Assembly (NCBI GenBank): GCA_024703855.1 | Contig: CP087965.1 | Location: 2,720,001-2,784,000 of the forward strand | Direction of reading: 5' to 3' | DNA from: Polaromonas sp. P2-4 | GTDB lineage: Bacteria; Pseudomonadota; Gammaproteobacteria; Burkholderiales; Burkholderiaceae_C | DNA length: 64,000 nucleotides | Part shown: piece by piece, positions 47,907-56,899 of the stretch | Position numbering within the stretch: the stretch's first letter is position 1 | Layout: the number at the start of each line of letters is the position of its first letter | Notes under the pieces: generated by a model | The model's database searches: none | The model's input: the letters and a program-made list of their open reading frames with translations, nothing else | Told to the model about the DNA's origin: nothing | Position numbers and translations under genes: made by a program

Positions 47907-49077
47907 TGTAGTGTTTCATATATATTGAACGTTTTATTCTAAAATCTCTCCAACGCTGAGCATTTCAGTTTCGAGGGATTCCAAGATGAAGAACCGCAGG
48001 GTGGTCGTTGAGTTTGGCCAAGATGATCTGGAGGCCCTGCTTCGTTGGAGTACATCGAGCCTATCAAGCGTTCGCTGTGCGTTGCGCGCCAACATGGTGT
48101 TGATGGCAGCAGCAGGGTTTGCGGACAGCGTGATTGCGCAGGAGCTTGATGTCGGCGCCCCGCGGGTGCGGCGCTGGGTGGCTCGCTACGTCAAACTGGG
48201 ACTCAAAGGGTTAGAGAAAGACGCACCGCGTGGCGGGCGCCCTCGCCAGGTGAGTGCCCAGCGGGTCGTGGAATTGACCACGCAAACCCAGCCTGAAGCG
48301 GCAACCCACTGGAGCACACGCACCATGGCCAAAGAAGCCGGTGCCAGCGCGGCCACGATATCGCGTATCTGGCGCTCGCATGGCCTTAAACCCCATTTGA
48401 GCAAGACGTTCAAGGTCTCCAACGACATCCGGTTCGAAGAAAAGCTCACCGACATCGTTGGGCTTTACATGAATCCACCCGAGCGTGCCGTGGTGCTGTG
48501 CTGTGACGAAAAAAGCCAGGTGCAGGCACTGGACCGCACACAGCCTGGATTACCCCTTAAACGTGGACGGGCCCAGACCATGACCCACGACTACAAACGC
48601 CATGGAACGACCACGCTGTTTGCGGCGCTCAACATTCTCGATGGCAGTGTCATCTCGCAATGTCAGCAGCGCCACCGGCACATCGAGTGGCTGAAATTTC
48701 TCAGGCAGATTGATGCCAACGTCGCACCTGACTTGCAGATTCACGTGGTGCTGGACAACTACGGCACCCACAAACACCCCAAGGTTTTGAAGTGGCTGGC
48801 CAAGCGTCCACGCTTTCACATGCACTTCACCGCAACCAGCGCTTCATGGATGAATATGGTGGAGCGCTTTTTCAGAAATCTCAGCGAGGATCGACTCAAG
48901 CGCGGCGTGTTCAAAAGCGTTGACGAACTTGTCTGCGCCATCGAGCTCTTCGTACTCGCTCACAATGAGGCTCCAAAGCCCTTCATCTGGACAGCAAGTG
49001 CGCGTGACATTCTGGAGAAAGTCATGCGCGCCAAGTCAAAACTGAAAACAGTTCAAACTGAGTGAAACACTACACTA
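47904..49077 (+). mobile_element. Intact IS630-family insertion sequence
   Basis: The ends are a 15-bp perfect inverted repeat, TAGTGTAGTGTTTCA at 47904-47918 and its complement at 49063-49077, including the duplicated TA target typical of IS630/Tc1 elements. It contains one undamaged transposase gene. It landed in the overlapping 3-prime ends of the transglutaminase and the symporter genes. Perfect ends and an intact gene suggest a recent, possibly active copy. Confidence 0.93.
47986..49065 (+). CDS. IS630-family transposase
   Basis: This intact 359-residue transposase has an N-terminal helix-turn-helix (AAAGFADSVIAQELDVGAPRVRRWVARY), then the DDE catalytic domain with the first Asp in VLCCDEKSQVQALDRT, the second in HVVLDNYGTHKH and Glu in WMNMVERFFRNLSEDRLKRG. 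Unlike most large genes here it needs no frame correction. Confidence 0.95.
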   Translation: MKNRRVVVEFGQDDLEALLRWSTSSLSSVRCALRANMVLMAAAGFADSVIAQELDVGAPRVRRWVARYVKLGLKGLEKDAPRGGRPRQVSAQRVVELTTQTQPEAATHWSTRTMAKEAGASAATISRIWRSHGLKPHLSKTFKVSNDIRFEEKLTDIVGLYMNPPERAVVLCCDEKSQVQALDRTQPGLPLKRGRAQTMTHDYKRHGTTTLFAALNILDGSVISQCQQRHRHIEWLKFLRQIDANVAPDLQIHVVLDNYGTHKHPKVLKWLAKRPRFHMHFTATSASWMNMVERFFRNLSEDRLKRGVFKSVDELVCAIELFVLAHNEAPKPFIWTASARDILEKVMRAKSKLKTVQTE

Positions 49078-49961
49078 GATGCCTGCACGGCTGCTTGTGT
49101 GGGCGGGCTGGTGCGCCTGAGCACCAGCAGCCCGAACAGCGTGGCCGTGAGGTACATGCTGACCGAATAAATGGCGGCCGGCAGCGCGAGCTGGAAGTTG
49201 TTCAGCACCGCCAATGCAATGAAAATGGCCAGCGTCGAGTTGTGGATGCCGATTTCGTAGCTGATGGCCGTGGCCATGGCTTTGTCCAGGCCGCTGGCGC
49301 GCGAGAGGTAATAACCGGCCAGCAGGCTGACCAGGTTAAACGCCACCACCGCCGGGCCGACGGCGGCAAAGGTGGTGCTGAGGGCCTGCCACTCCTTGAC
49401 CAGCGCGCCTATGGCCACGACCGCCAGCACCACGGCGCTGAAGACCTTCATGGGCTTTTCGGTGCGTGCGGCAAAGCCGGGTTTCTGGGTGCGCACCCAC
49501 ATGCCGATGACCACCGGCACCAACACAATCGCAATCACTTCCACCACCTTGCCAAACTGCAGCGGCACGACCTGGCCGGTGTTGGCAAAGTGCTGGATGG
49601 CCCAGTTGCTGATCAGCGGCAGGGTGATGATGGACAGCACGGTGTTGACGGCGGTCAGCGAGATGTTCATCGCCACGTTGCCGCCAAACAGGTGACTGAA
49701 CAGGTTGGCCGAGATGCCGCCGGGCGAGGCCGCCAGCAGCATCAGGCCCACCGCAAACAGCGGCGGCACCTTCAGCGCCACGATGAGCCCGTAGCAGGCC
49801 AGCGGCAGCACGATGATTTGCAGCGCCAGCGCCACCACGACCGCCTTGGGGTGTTTCAAGAGGCGCGTGAAGTCCTGCGTGCTCAGCGACAGGCCCAGGC
49901 CAAACATGACCAGCGCCAGTGCCACCACCAGCAGCTGGGTGACGACGAGATTGCCGTTCAT
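49053..49961 (-). CDS. Bile acid:sodium symporter (BASS) family transporter, C terminus altered by IS630
   Basis: This 302-residue, roughly ten-helix transporter begins MNGNLVVTQLLVVALALVMFGLGL. It has the BASS core AASPGGISANLFSHLFGGNVAMNISLTAVNTVLSI. The last residues SVVFHSV are read from the IS630 end. Without the element the gene would end ASRL-stop, overlapping the transglutaminase stop. Loss of two residues and gain of seven at a cytoplasmic tail is probably tolerated. It overlaps the aldolase stop by four bases, so it is the last gene of the HD-aldolase-symporter operon and may move the operon's organic-anion substrate. Confidence 0.88.
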   Translation of the reverse strand: MNGNLVVTQLLVVALALVMFGLGLSLSTQDFTRLLKHPKAVVVALALQIIVLPLACYGLIVALKVPPLFAVGLMLLAASPGGISANLFSHLFGGNVAMNISLTAVNTVLSIITLPLISNWAIQHFANTGQVVPLQFGKVVEVIAIVLVPVVIGMWVRTQKPGFAARTEKPMKVFSAVVLAVVAIGALVKEWQALSTTFAAVGPAVVAFNLVSLLAGYYLSRASGLDKAMATAISYEIGIHNSTLAIFIALAVLNNFQLALPAAIYSVSMYLTATLFGLLVLRRTSPPTQAAVQASSVVFHSV

Positions 49962-50728
49962 GACTTGTAGCTTTCGTCGAGCTTATCGAGCTTGCGGATC
50001 AGCGAGGGCCAGACAAAGGCCCCGCCCAGGCCGCCGGTCTGCACGCGCATGGCTTCGGCCACGCCCTTGACGATCAATGGATTCACTTCGGTGAGTTCAC
50101 CGCCGGATTGGGCATCGAGCTGGATGCGGCAGGTGTTCTCGAAGGTGTACATGCTCAAAAACGCATCGGCAATGGTTTTGCCCACCACCAGCAGGCCGTG
50201 GTTGCGCAGCATCAAAAAGTTGGCTTTGCCCAGGTCGGCCTGCAGGTGCGGCTTTTCCTCGTCACGAAAGGCCACGCCCTCGTAGACGTGGTAGGCCAGC
50301 GAAGCCAGCACAAAGGTCGATTGCTGGCTGATGGGCAACACGCCGCACTTTTGCGCGCTGACGGCGACACCGGCGCGCGTGTGGGTGTGCAGCACGCACC
50401 CCGCATCGCTTCTCGCTTCGTGCACGGCGCTGTGAATCACAAAGCCGGCCGGATTCACCGGGAAGGGTGACTCAATGACCTTGTTGCAGTGCTCGTCGAT
50501 TTTCACCAGGCTGGACGCCGTGATTTCGTCAAACATCAGGCCGTAGGGGTTGATGAGAAAGTGGTGCGCGCCGGGGCCGGACACCTCCTCGGGCAGCTTG
50601 GCGCTGATGTGGGTGAAGACCAGATCGCTCCAGCCGTACAGCGCCACCAGCCGGTAGCAGGCGGCGAGGTCGCAGCGCAACTGCCATTCCTGGTCGCTGA
50701 CGACTCCTTTGAGTGAGGGGATGTGCAT
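49958..50728 (-). CDS. Class II aldolase/adducin-family protein
   Basis: This intact 256-residue enzyme has the zinc site of class II aldolases: HTHTRAGVAV and the later RNHGLLVVGKT, with GWSDLVFTHISAKLP at the phosphate/substrate side. It overlaps the symporter start (ATGA). Family members cleave sugar phosphates or act as decarboxylases. The neighbouring symporter and HD-domain protein suggest a small catabolic set for an unidentified hydroxy-acid. Confidence 0.87.
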   Translation of the reverse strand: MHIPSLKGVVSDQEWQLRCDLAACYRLVALYGWSDLVFTHISAKLPEEVSGPGAHHFLINPYGLMFDEITASSLVKIDEHCNKVIESPFPVNPAGFVIHSAVHEARSDAGCVLHTHTRAGVAVSAQKCGVLPISQQSTFVLASLAYHVYEGVAFRDEEKPHLQADLGKANFLMLRNHGLLVVGKTIADAFLSMYTFENTCRIQLDAQSGGELTEVNPLIVKGVAEAMRVQTGGLGGAFVWPSLIRKLDKLDESYKS

Positions 50729-50805
50729 GGTTTGTCTCCGGGTTGGGTTTGGTTGGGTTGGCGGTGAAAGTGTGTGCAGCGGTTAAGCGGTTGGTGGCAC
50801 GCGAA

Positions 50806-51396
50806 TCAAGGGGCAGTTTGCGCGTCAAGCGCGGCCTTGTAAATCGAGTTGCGCGGCTGGGCCATCACGCGGCGCACCAAGGGCTCAAATTCGCTAACAG
50901 GCAAGGTCTCCGCCTTCGCGTCAAAAGATGGGTCGTCATACAGCGCGACGAATTCTTCTGTGCGGGCATAGTGCGTGTGACCCTTGAAGGCATCGCGCAT
51001 GTTGCGGTCCATGCCCAGATGGTGAAAGAAGTTATAGCCCTGAAAAATGCCGTGGTTTTGCACCATCCAGAAATTGGCGTCGCTCACAAACGGCTGGAGG
51101 ATGGCGGCCGCAATATCGGGGTGATTGAAAGTTCCCAGCGTGTCCCCGACATCGTGCAGCAGCGCGCACACCACGTATTCGTCATCACGGCCATCGCGCA
51201 GGGCCCGGGTGGCGGTCTGCAGGCAGTGGGTGTAGCGGTCTACCGGAAAGCCGCCATAGTCGCCATCGAGCAGCTTGAGGTGGGTCAGCACGCGGTCCGG
51301 CAGGGCTTGGGCAAAGGGCATGAATTCGCCGCCAATGATTTGCCAGTCTGGCCGGGTGCTGTCTTGCATGCGGGTGAAGTTGGCGCGGGCGTTCAT
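50806..51396 (-). CDS. HD-domain metal-dependent protein
   Basis: This is 196 residues; the ATG at 51396 is preceded by AGGAG. Metal-ligand candidates are in YTHCLQTA, ALLHDVGD (the HD pair), FNHPDI and VQNHGIFQGY. The extra His residues recall the mixed-valence diiron oxygenases of the PhnZ type more than simple phosphohydrolases, but this is an inference from spacing only. First gene of the HD-aldolase-symporter operon, divergent from the Crp-type regulator. Confidence 0.75.
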   Translation of the reverse strand: MNARANFTRMQDSTRPDWQIIGGEFMPFAQALPDRVLTHLKLLDGDYGGFPVDRYTHCLQTATRALRDGRDDEYVVCALLHDVGDTLGTFNHPDIAAAILQPFVSDANFWMVQNHGIFQGYNFFHHLGMDRNMRDAFKGHTHYARTEEFVALYDDPSFDAKAETLPVSEFEPLVRRVMAQPRNSIYKAALDAQTAP

Positions 51397-51510
51397 CGTG
51401 TCTCCTGATGTTGATCTGGGGCGTACAGTACGGGTCGGCTGGACCAACAACTGTCAAAAATTTGACAATTAGGGGTAATCACTTGCATTTGTGATCGAAG
51501 GGGAGGGTTG

Positions 51511-52245
51511 ATGACTGAGCGTGAGAGGGGTGTGGGACAGGGTAGGAATACAAAGCCCGTGGAAGACACGGTCATGGCGACGATGCTGTCCAATCCGTGG
51601 TTCGGGGCATTGCCCGCCAGCCTGGTCGAGGCCATGCTGGCGCTCTGCGAGCCGCTGCATTTGCACCCGGGTCAGATGGCGCTTCGTCAAACCGAGGCCG
51701 CCAATGGTTTTTTTGGTTTGGTCAGCGGTTCGCTCAAGGCGTCTACGCTGGGCGAGGATGGCCGCGAAGCCATTCTGGCGGTGATAGAGCCGGGCAACTG
51801 GTTTGGTGAGATTTCCCTGCTGGACGGACGGTCGCGCACCCATGATGTGACGGCGCTGGAAGCGTCGGAATTGCTGGTGTTGAGTCCGTCAGATTTTGCA
51901 GCGCTGATGGCCCGCGGTGAATTCAGCCGCGCCATCAGCGTGCTGCTGGCAGGGCGGATTCGCTCGCTGTACTGGCTGGTCGAAGACGCCGCGCTGCGCT
52001 CAACCCGTGCGCGGGTGGCGCGGCGGCTTCTGATGCTGGCGAGTGGCGATCTCACCATGGCGGAAAATTCGCGCGCGAGTGTGCCGGTGTCGCAGGAGGC
52101 GCTGGCCATGATGCTGGGCATCACGCGGCAGACGCTGTCCAAAGAGCTCAAGGCCTTGGTCGATGAGGGCGCGGTGGCGCTGCGCTACCGGCGCATCGAG
52201 ATCATGTCGGTGGTGCGCCTGAAGGCGCTGGCCGAGTTGCGCTAG
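51511..52245 (+). CDS. Crp/Fnr-family transcriptional regulator
   Basis: This intact 244-residue regulator starts at the ATG at 51511, preceded by GGGGAGGG; an internal ATG at 51574 is an alternative. The N-terminal cyclic-nucleotide-binding fold has GLVSGSLKASTLGEDG and PGNWFGEISLLDGRSRTHDV. The C-terminal helix-turn-helix includes VSQEALAMMLGITRQTLSKELK. No Fnr-type cysteine cluster is seen. It is divergent from the HD-aldolase-symporter operon and may control it. Confidence 0.9.
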   Translation: MTERERGVGQGRNTKPVEDTVMATMLSNPWFGALPASLVEAMLALCEPLHLHPGQMALRQTEAANGFFGLVSGSLKASTLGEDGREAILAVIEPGNWFGEISLLDGRSRTHDVTALEASELLVLSPSDFAALMARGEFSRAISVLLAGRIRSLYWLVEDAALRSTRARVARRLLMLASGDLTMAENSRASVPVSQEALAMMLGITRQTLSKELKALVDEGAVALRYRRIEIMSVVRLKALAELR

Positions 52246-52290
52246 CGTGCAACGCCACGCCAGCCTTGCCCGACTGCCCGGGTCGGGGCT

Positions 52291-53179
52291 TCAGCTTTGC
52301 CGGAACTGCGTCAGCGTCTGCAGCAGGTTGCGCGTGGCGCCGTCGAGGGCGGCCAGCGGTCTGTGCACCACGGCGGTGTGACGGGTCAATTTGGGCTTGA
52401 GCGGCAGCACCTGCACGCCGGGGGAATGCCGACAGCGCCTGCCTGCTCCAGCGGCAGCAGGGCCGCGCCATAACCCGCCACCACCAGGCTTTTCATGGCT
52501 TCGGTGAAATTGAGTTCTATGCGTGCCCGGGGCGTGTGGCCGGCGGCGGCAAACCACTCCATGGTCAGGCGGTACATGTGCGTGGTCGAGTCGTTGAAGA
52601 TCAGCGGTTTTTCCATCAGCCAGGGCGGTGTGATGCGCTTGGGCGCTTTCCAGCCTGCGGGGATGAACGCCATCATCGGGTCGCTGCGCCAGTGGCTCAT
52701 CACCAGTTCGCGCCGCGCAGGCTGGGGCGTGGCCACCAGCCCGACATCCAGCGTGCCCTGGCCCAGGCGTTCCATGGTTTCAGCCGAGCCGAGGATGCTG
52801 ACCTCGACATCGATCTCGGGGGTGCGCGCGCCATGAGCTCCAGCACGCGGGGCAGCAAATGCACGACGATGCCGGTGGAGGTGCCCAGCCGCACGCGGCC
52901 CATCCGCCCCTGCACATGGCGCTTGACGGCATCGGTGGCATCGTCGGCATCACGCAGCAGGCGCCGCGCCCGCTCGACCAGCACGGCACCGGCCGCCGTG
53001 GGCACCACGCTGCGGCCGCCGCGCACCACCAGTTGTGCGCCCAGCCGGGCTTCCAGCTCGCTGATGTGCAGGCTGACCGTGGGCTGGGCCAGGTGCAGCG
53101 CCCGTGCCGCGGCGGAAAAGGTGCCCAGGTCGGCGATGGAGACGAGGGTGCGCAGCTGGTCCAGATTAAGTTCACGCAT
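52291..53179 (-). CDS. LysR-family transcriptional regulator (two frameshifts)
   Basis: The ATG at 53179 reads MRELNLDQLRTLVSIADLGTFSAAARALHLAQPTVSLHI, a LysR helix-turn-helix. Shifts at about 52830 (one base, in the GCGCGC/CCCCC area) and 52425 (C-run) join EIDVEVSILGSAETMERLGQGTLDVGLV and PGVQVLPLKPKLTRHTAVV. Corrected length about 296 residues. It is divergent from the small DUF1127 gene, a pairing I recall from related genomes. Confidence 0.87.
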
Positions 53180-53274
53180 CAGTAATCCTGATAGGTTGCA
53201 TCAGAAAATTCAACTTCCACAATACCACGACAAGCCGCACCATTGGGCACTTCTCGATCACAGGAGTTGCCACC

Positions 53275-53503
53275 ATGCTGTTAAAACTGATCCGTGTCTT
53301 GTTTCGCCAGGCCATCACCGTTGGCGAGCGCCTGCGTCTTCGCGTGCGCCTCTGGCGTCAGCGCCGTGACCGGCGGCAGGCGGCCGAGCTGCAGGGCATG
53401 AGCGCGGGAACTCAATGATTTGGGGATAGGGCGGGGGGAGATACCGTACCTGTTGCTTAACGGGGTGCCGGGCTGCGGGGATGAGGGTTGTGAAAACCGG
53501 TAG
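53275..53503 (+). CDS. DUF1127-family small basic protein (one frameshift)
   Basis: Raw translation from the ATG at 53275 gives only 47 residues (MLLKLIRVLFRQAITVGERL..AELQGMSAGTQ). Adding one base at about 53409 continues as MSARELNDLGIGRGEIPYLL and on to a TAG at 53503, 76 residues in all. SARELNDLGIGRGEI is the DUF1127 core, so the gene is real and the raw stop false. DUF1127 proteins are small RNA-binding-like regulators; the role here is unknown. Confidence 0.75.
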
Positions 53504-53587
53504 TTGGTCTGAGTCAGTGATTGAATGTTCGTCCTCAACCCTGAGCCGCTTGGCGTGTTCGCACGAGCAGTCGTTCACGCCTGAATT

Positions 53588-53615
53588 AAGCCGAGCCGCG
53601 AAGCGGCCTCGGCTT
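53588..53615. terminator. Hairpin between convergent genes
   Basis: AAGCCGAG...CTCGGCTT arms enclose CCGCGAAGCGG, giving a long GC-rich stem between the DUF1127 and membrane-protein stops. There is no U-run, so termination strength is uncertain. Confidence 0.55.
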
Positions 53616-53622
53616 GAATGAA

Positions 53623-54282
53623 TTAGCCATCGGACGGCATGTGTGCGCCCGGGCCGTGGCCACCAGTGAGCATCATGATGACAGCCAGCACGACTAGAAC
53701 GACGACGATGACTCCGAACACCTTCACCCACCGTGGCGTGCTGGTGGTCGAGTCGAAGGGGGAGCCCACCCCCGTGTCTTTCTGCTCGCGTTGCTTACGG
53801 ATACCATACAGAGTCATGCCCGGCGGCTTGTATATCGCCAGCGCAGCGGCCGCGAGCAACACCAATAGACCGCCGCCAGCGTGAACCATGAGGGAGGTTC
53901 GCAGCCCGATGAGATCGGCGCTGGAAAATGTAGTCTTTGTCGCGGCGTCGGCCAGGTAGCTGATTGGCCCCAGTTTCAGCAGCAAGATGATGGTGGCAAC
54001 GGCGGTTAGCAGAAGTTTAAAAAGATCCAATAGTGCCGAAACAAGCCCCACGAGGTACCCAGTGCCTGGACTAACCCGGTTATCAGCGAGGCGAGACTCA
54101 GCGGTAGGATCACAAACCAGGCGGCTACGCCCATCGCGAGAGATGCGGCACGCACCATCTGGGCGTCCTCGCTAAGCAAGCTCGCGAGGGCATGGGCCAG
54201 AGAAAACAGCAAGCGCGCCAAGCCAACCAACCGAGGCTGTGACATGGGCGGTGAGCACGAACTTGCGGAGGCGGGGTGTCAT
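53623..54282 (-). CDS. Integral membrane protein, DUF2269-like (two frameshifts)
   Basis: The start ATG at 54282 lies after AGGAG and reads MTPRLRKFVLTAHVTASVGWLGALAVF. This TAHVxxSVGWLG opening is usual for small four-to-five-helix membrane proteins of the DUF2269 sort. Shifts at about 54205 and 54045 link ALASLLSEDAQMVRAASLAMG, TSWGLFRHYWI, FKLLLTAVATIILLLKLGP and LMVHAGGGLLVLLAAAALAIYKPPG. It ends with a fifth helix and HGPGAHMPSDG. About 219 residues, function unknown. Confidence 0.7.
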
Positions 54283-54719
54283 GGCCGGTGCTCCTGATCA
54301 GGTGATTTTGAGGGCTAACGAATAGCGTTCATCTGCCGCGAAGTGGTGCATGAAAGAAGCGCTGGACTCAAACGCGGCAGATAAACCTTGTTGGACTGAA
54401 CCGCCGCTCGGTAGTGGCGTGCGGTGTTGGCAAGTAGCCCGGGCGTGGCCAGCTCGCCAGGCGCCCCCTTGGGGAATGTGCGGTTCAACTCACATCATGA
54501 AAATCTCACCCGTTGGCAGCGCCTGTATCCACTATACCCGGCGGTGGTCCGCGCGACCCAGCAGTCGACAATCTTTGTCTGCTCAGCCATCGCGTAAGCG
54601 GTTTATAACCGGCGGCCTACCGGATAACGTTGCTTGCAGCCTTCGAGATTCTTCATGATTGGCGAGAGGTTACACCAGGCTACTGGGGCAACGCACAGGC
54701 GTAGTGGATTTGACAAAGT

Positions 54720-54770
54720 CGCCGGCGCATCGAGATCACGTCGGCAGCGCGGTTGAAGGCGCTGGGTGAC
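54720..54770 (+). pseudogene. Stump matching the C terminus of a Crp/Fnr regulator
   Basis: It encodes RRRIEITSAARLKALGD. The regulator at 51511 ends RYRRIEIMSVVRLKALAELR. About 16 codons match, with an immediate loss of similarity on both sides. It is either a piece of a second regulator gene or a fragment duplicated from 52190-52240. Confidence 0.55.
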
Positions 54771-54786
54771 ATGTCTCTTTTGTTTT

Positions 54787-54803
54787 GCTATGAAAATAAT
54801 AGC
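54787..54803. repeat. Dispersed palindromic repeat, copy 4
   Basis: GCTAT-N7-ATAGC core followed by TGACTACGCCCGTAACACC; it lies between the Crp stump and the TctC gene. Confidence 0.65.
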
Positions 54804-54892
54804 TGACTACGCCCGTAACACCTGGGCTGGAACCTGATTCGATGCTGAATCGGGCTGAAATACCGGCGGTTACAACGCAGGCCCTGTCGGGG

Positions 54893-55902
54893 TCAATCGG
54901 CCTTGATCTTCGCCCGTGCCACGACCTGTTTCCAACGCGCCTGCTCGGTCTTGATGAAGGCCGCGTACTGTGCCGGCGTGTCGCCCACTGGCAGGGCGGT
55001 GTCGCCGCGCAGGCGTTCGGTGGCTTGCGGGTTGCGCATGGCTTTGCCGCAGGCTTCGGCAATTTTGTCGATGGCGGCTTGCGGCATGTTGGCGGGCGCG
55101 TTCAGGCCGTACCACTGCGTCATCTCAAAGCCGGGGTAACCGCTTTCGGCCACCGTTGGCACATCGGGCAGTTGGGGCAGGCGCTCTTTGGTGCCGGTGG
55201 CGATACAGCGCAGCTTGCCTGATTTGATGTGCGCCAGGATGGCCGGCGCACCGACGCTGGCCGCGTCCAGGCGGCCGGCCAGCAGGTCGGTGAGTTGCGG
55301 GCCGGTGCCGCGGTAGGGCACATGCAGCACAAAGATATTGGTGGCCATTTTCAGGTATTCAAAGGCCAGGTGGCCGGCGCTGCCGTTGCCGGCCGAGCCG
55401 TAGTTGAGCTGGCCCGGTTTGGCTTTGGCCAGCGCGATGAATTCCTTGAGGTTTTTGGCCGGCAGATTGGCATTCACCACGTACAAACTGGGCACCTTGG
55501 CCAGTAGCGAGATCGGCTTGAAGTCTTTTTCGGTGTCAAACGGGAGTTTGTCGTAGATAAAGGGATTCACGGCCATGGTGCCGATATGGCCAAGAATCAG
55601 GGTGTGGCCGTCGGTGCTGGCCGCGCATTCCTGCATGGCGATGTTGCCGCCGGCGCCGGGCTTGTTCTCAACGAACACGCTCTGGCCCAGGCTCTTGGTC
55701 AACTCACTGGCCGCCGTCGCGCCACGATTTCCGAGCTGCCGCCGGGTGCAAAGGGCACCAGCAGGCGAATCGGCTTGCTGGGCCAGCTGCTCTGCGCGTA
55801 GGCCGTGCTGACCAGCCCCGGAAAAGCCGAGGCCGCCGCCAGGGCGCCGCCGGCCTTGATGCCGAATTGAAGTGCGCCGCGGCGCGTGCTTGAGGGGTTC
55901 AT
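54893..55902 (-). CDS. Bug-family (TctC) periplasmic substrate-binding protein (one frameshift)
   Basis: The ATG at 55902 gives MNPSSTRRGALQFGIKAGGALAAASAFPGLVSTAYAQ, a signal peptide (RRG with a long Ala-rich core). It is followed by WPSKPIRLLVPFAPGGSSE, the Bug signature. The frame shifts at about 55720 and continues LTKSLGQSVFVENKPGAGGNIAMQE and NYGSAGNGSAGHLAFEYLK. About 336 residues. Such receptors serve tripartite tricarboxylate transporters; no TctAB membrane genes are adjacent, which is normal for the many orphan Bug proteins of Burkholderiales. Confidence 0.88.
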
Positions 55903-56035
55903 GAGCTTGTCTCCAGTGGTTGTACTGGGCTCACTATAGGGCGATAAAAATGCCGTTTGGCTACGTGGTTCTATCTAGGTGGTTTTGCTACTGCAGGCTC
56001 TGGCTCGGGGCCCTGCGCGCAGCCAAACCGCCGCC

Positions 56036-56614
56036 TTACGCCGCCAGCCGGCTACCGGCAAACAGCACCTGGTCGATCACCGCCTGCACATTCTTTTGGT
56101 GAGCGTTATTAACCAGCCGGCCTTGCGCGTCAAACGCCTCGCCGGCGTGGCCCAGTGCGAAGTTGCGCGGGGCGACCCAGCACTCCACATTGAGCAGCAG
56201 CGGTGCGAGGTGGCTTTGCGAGCGCAGGCCGCCGAGCGCGCCGGGCGAGGCGCTCAAAATGCCGACCACCTTGCCGCGCGAGAACTTGAATTCGTCGGTC
56301 CAGGCCGGGTCTGACTTGACCGGGCTGGAGGCCCAGTCGATGGTGTTCTTGAGCAGGGCGGAATAGCTCGCGTTGTATTCGGGCGAGCAGATGATCCAGG
56401 CCGGATGCTCGAACATGAGTTGCTTGAGTTTCATCACGTCGGGCGGCGTGCCTTTGGCTTCGAGGTCGGCGTTGTACATCGGGATGTCAAGGTCGGCCAG
56501 CTCGATGTGGGTAACCTCGGTGCCGCTGGCGCGCGCCAGCTCGGCCGTGACTTGGGCCAGCTTGCGGTTGAAGGAGTTTTGGCGGGTGCAGCCGGCGAAA
56601 ATGAGGAGTTTCAT
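56036..56614 (-). CDS. NADPH-dependent FMN reductase family protein
   Basis: This is 192 residues from the ATG at 56614 (MKLLIFAGCTRQNSFNRKLAQV), a flavodoxin-like fold. It has the FMN phosphate loop GCTRQNSFNRKL and the SPEYNASYSALLKNTIDWAS motif of the SsuE/ArsH/chromate-reductase group. A much longer open frame upstream is a shadow of mnmG. It likely reduces FMN or quinones. The terminal Ala pair just precedes TAA at 56036. Confidence 0.9.
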   Translation of the reverse strand: MKLLIFAGCTRQNSFNRKLAQVTAELARASGTEVTHIELADLDIPMYNADLEAKGTPPDVMKLKQLMFEHPAWIICSPEYNASYSALLKNTIDWASSPVKSDPAWTDEFKFSRGKVVGILSASPGALGGLRSQSHLAPLLLNVECWVAPRNFALGHAGEAFDAQGRLVNNAHQKNVQAVIDQVLFAGSRLAA

Positions 56615-56635
56615 GCCCGCTATTGTGGTTGGGCA

Positions 56636-56652
56636 GCTATCAAACGCATAGC
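56636..56652. repeat. Dispersed palindromic repeat, copy 5
   Basis: GCTAT-N7-ATAGC core just upstream of the FMN reductase start, in the divergent region with mnmG. The remaining spacer to 56899 shows only a small GGCCTGAAGGCC hairpin followed by GTTTT, at 56868-56884. Confidence 0.6.
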
Positions 56653-56899
56653 GATTTGCCGGTTGCGGAGGCCGGTCCGGGCGGGCGGGGCTATACCACT
56701 GCGCAGCACAAAACAGGGCCTGCCTGATAAAATTGCTCTTTCGTCCTGTGGGACAGACAGGCTCGGGCGTAGGCTGCGTGCGGCCTGGTGTTCGCTGTGT
56801 CAGCCGCAGCAGGCGTGACCGGCTTAGGTCAGGCAACATCGGGCAGCTCCATGGCGTACAGGCATCTGGCCTGAAGGCCGTTTTATTGAAGGAGGCGTG

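Larger units (their letters stand above)
54283..54892. other. Intergenic region with gene scars
   Basis: This 610-bp stretch has no complete gene. It contains a Crp-type C-terminal stump (54720-54770) and a dispersed palindromic repeat (54787-54803). An open frame from 54350 (MKEALDSNAADKPCWTEPP) shows no domain and is not called. Confidence 0.5.
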
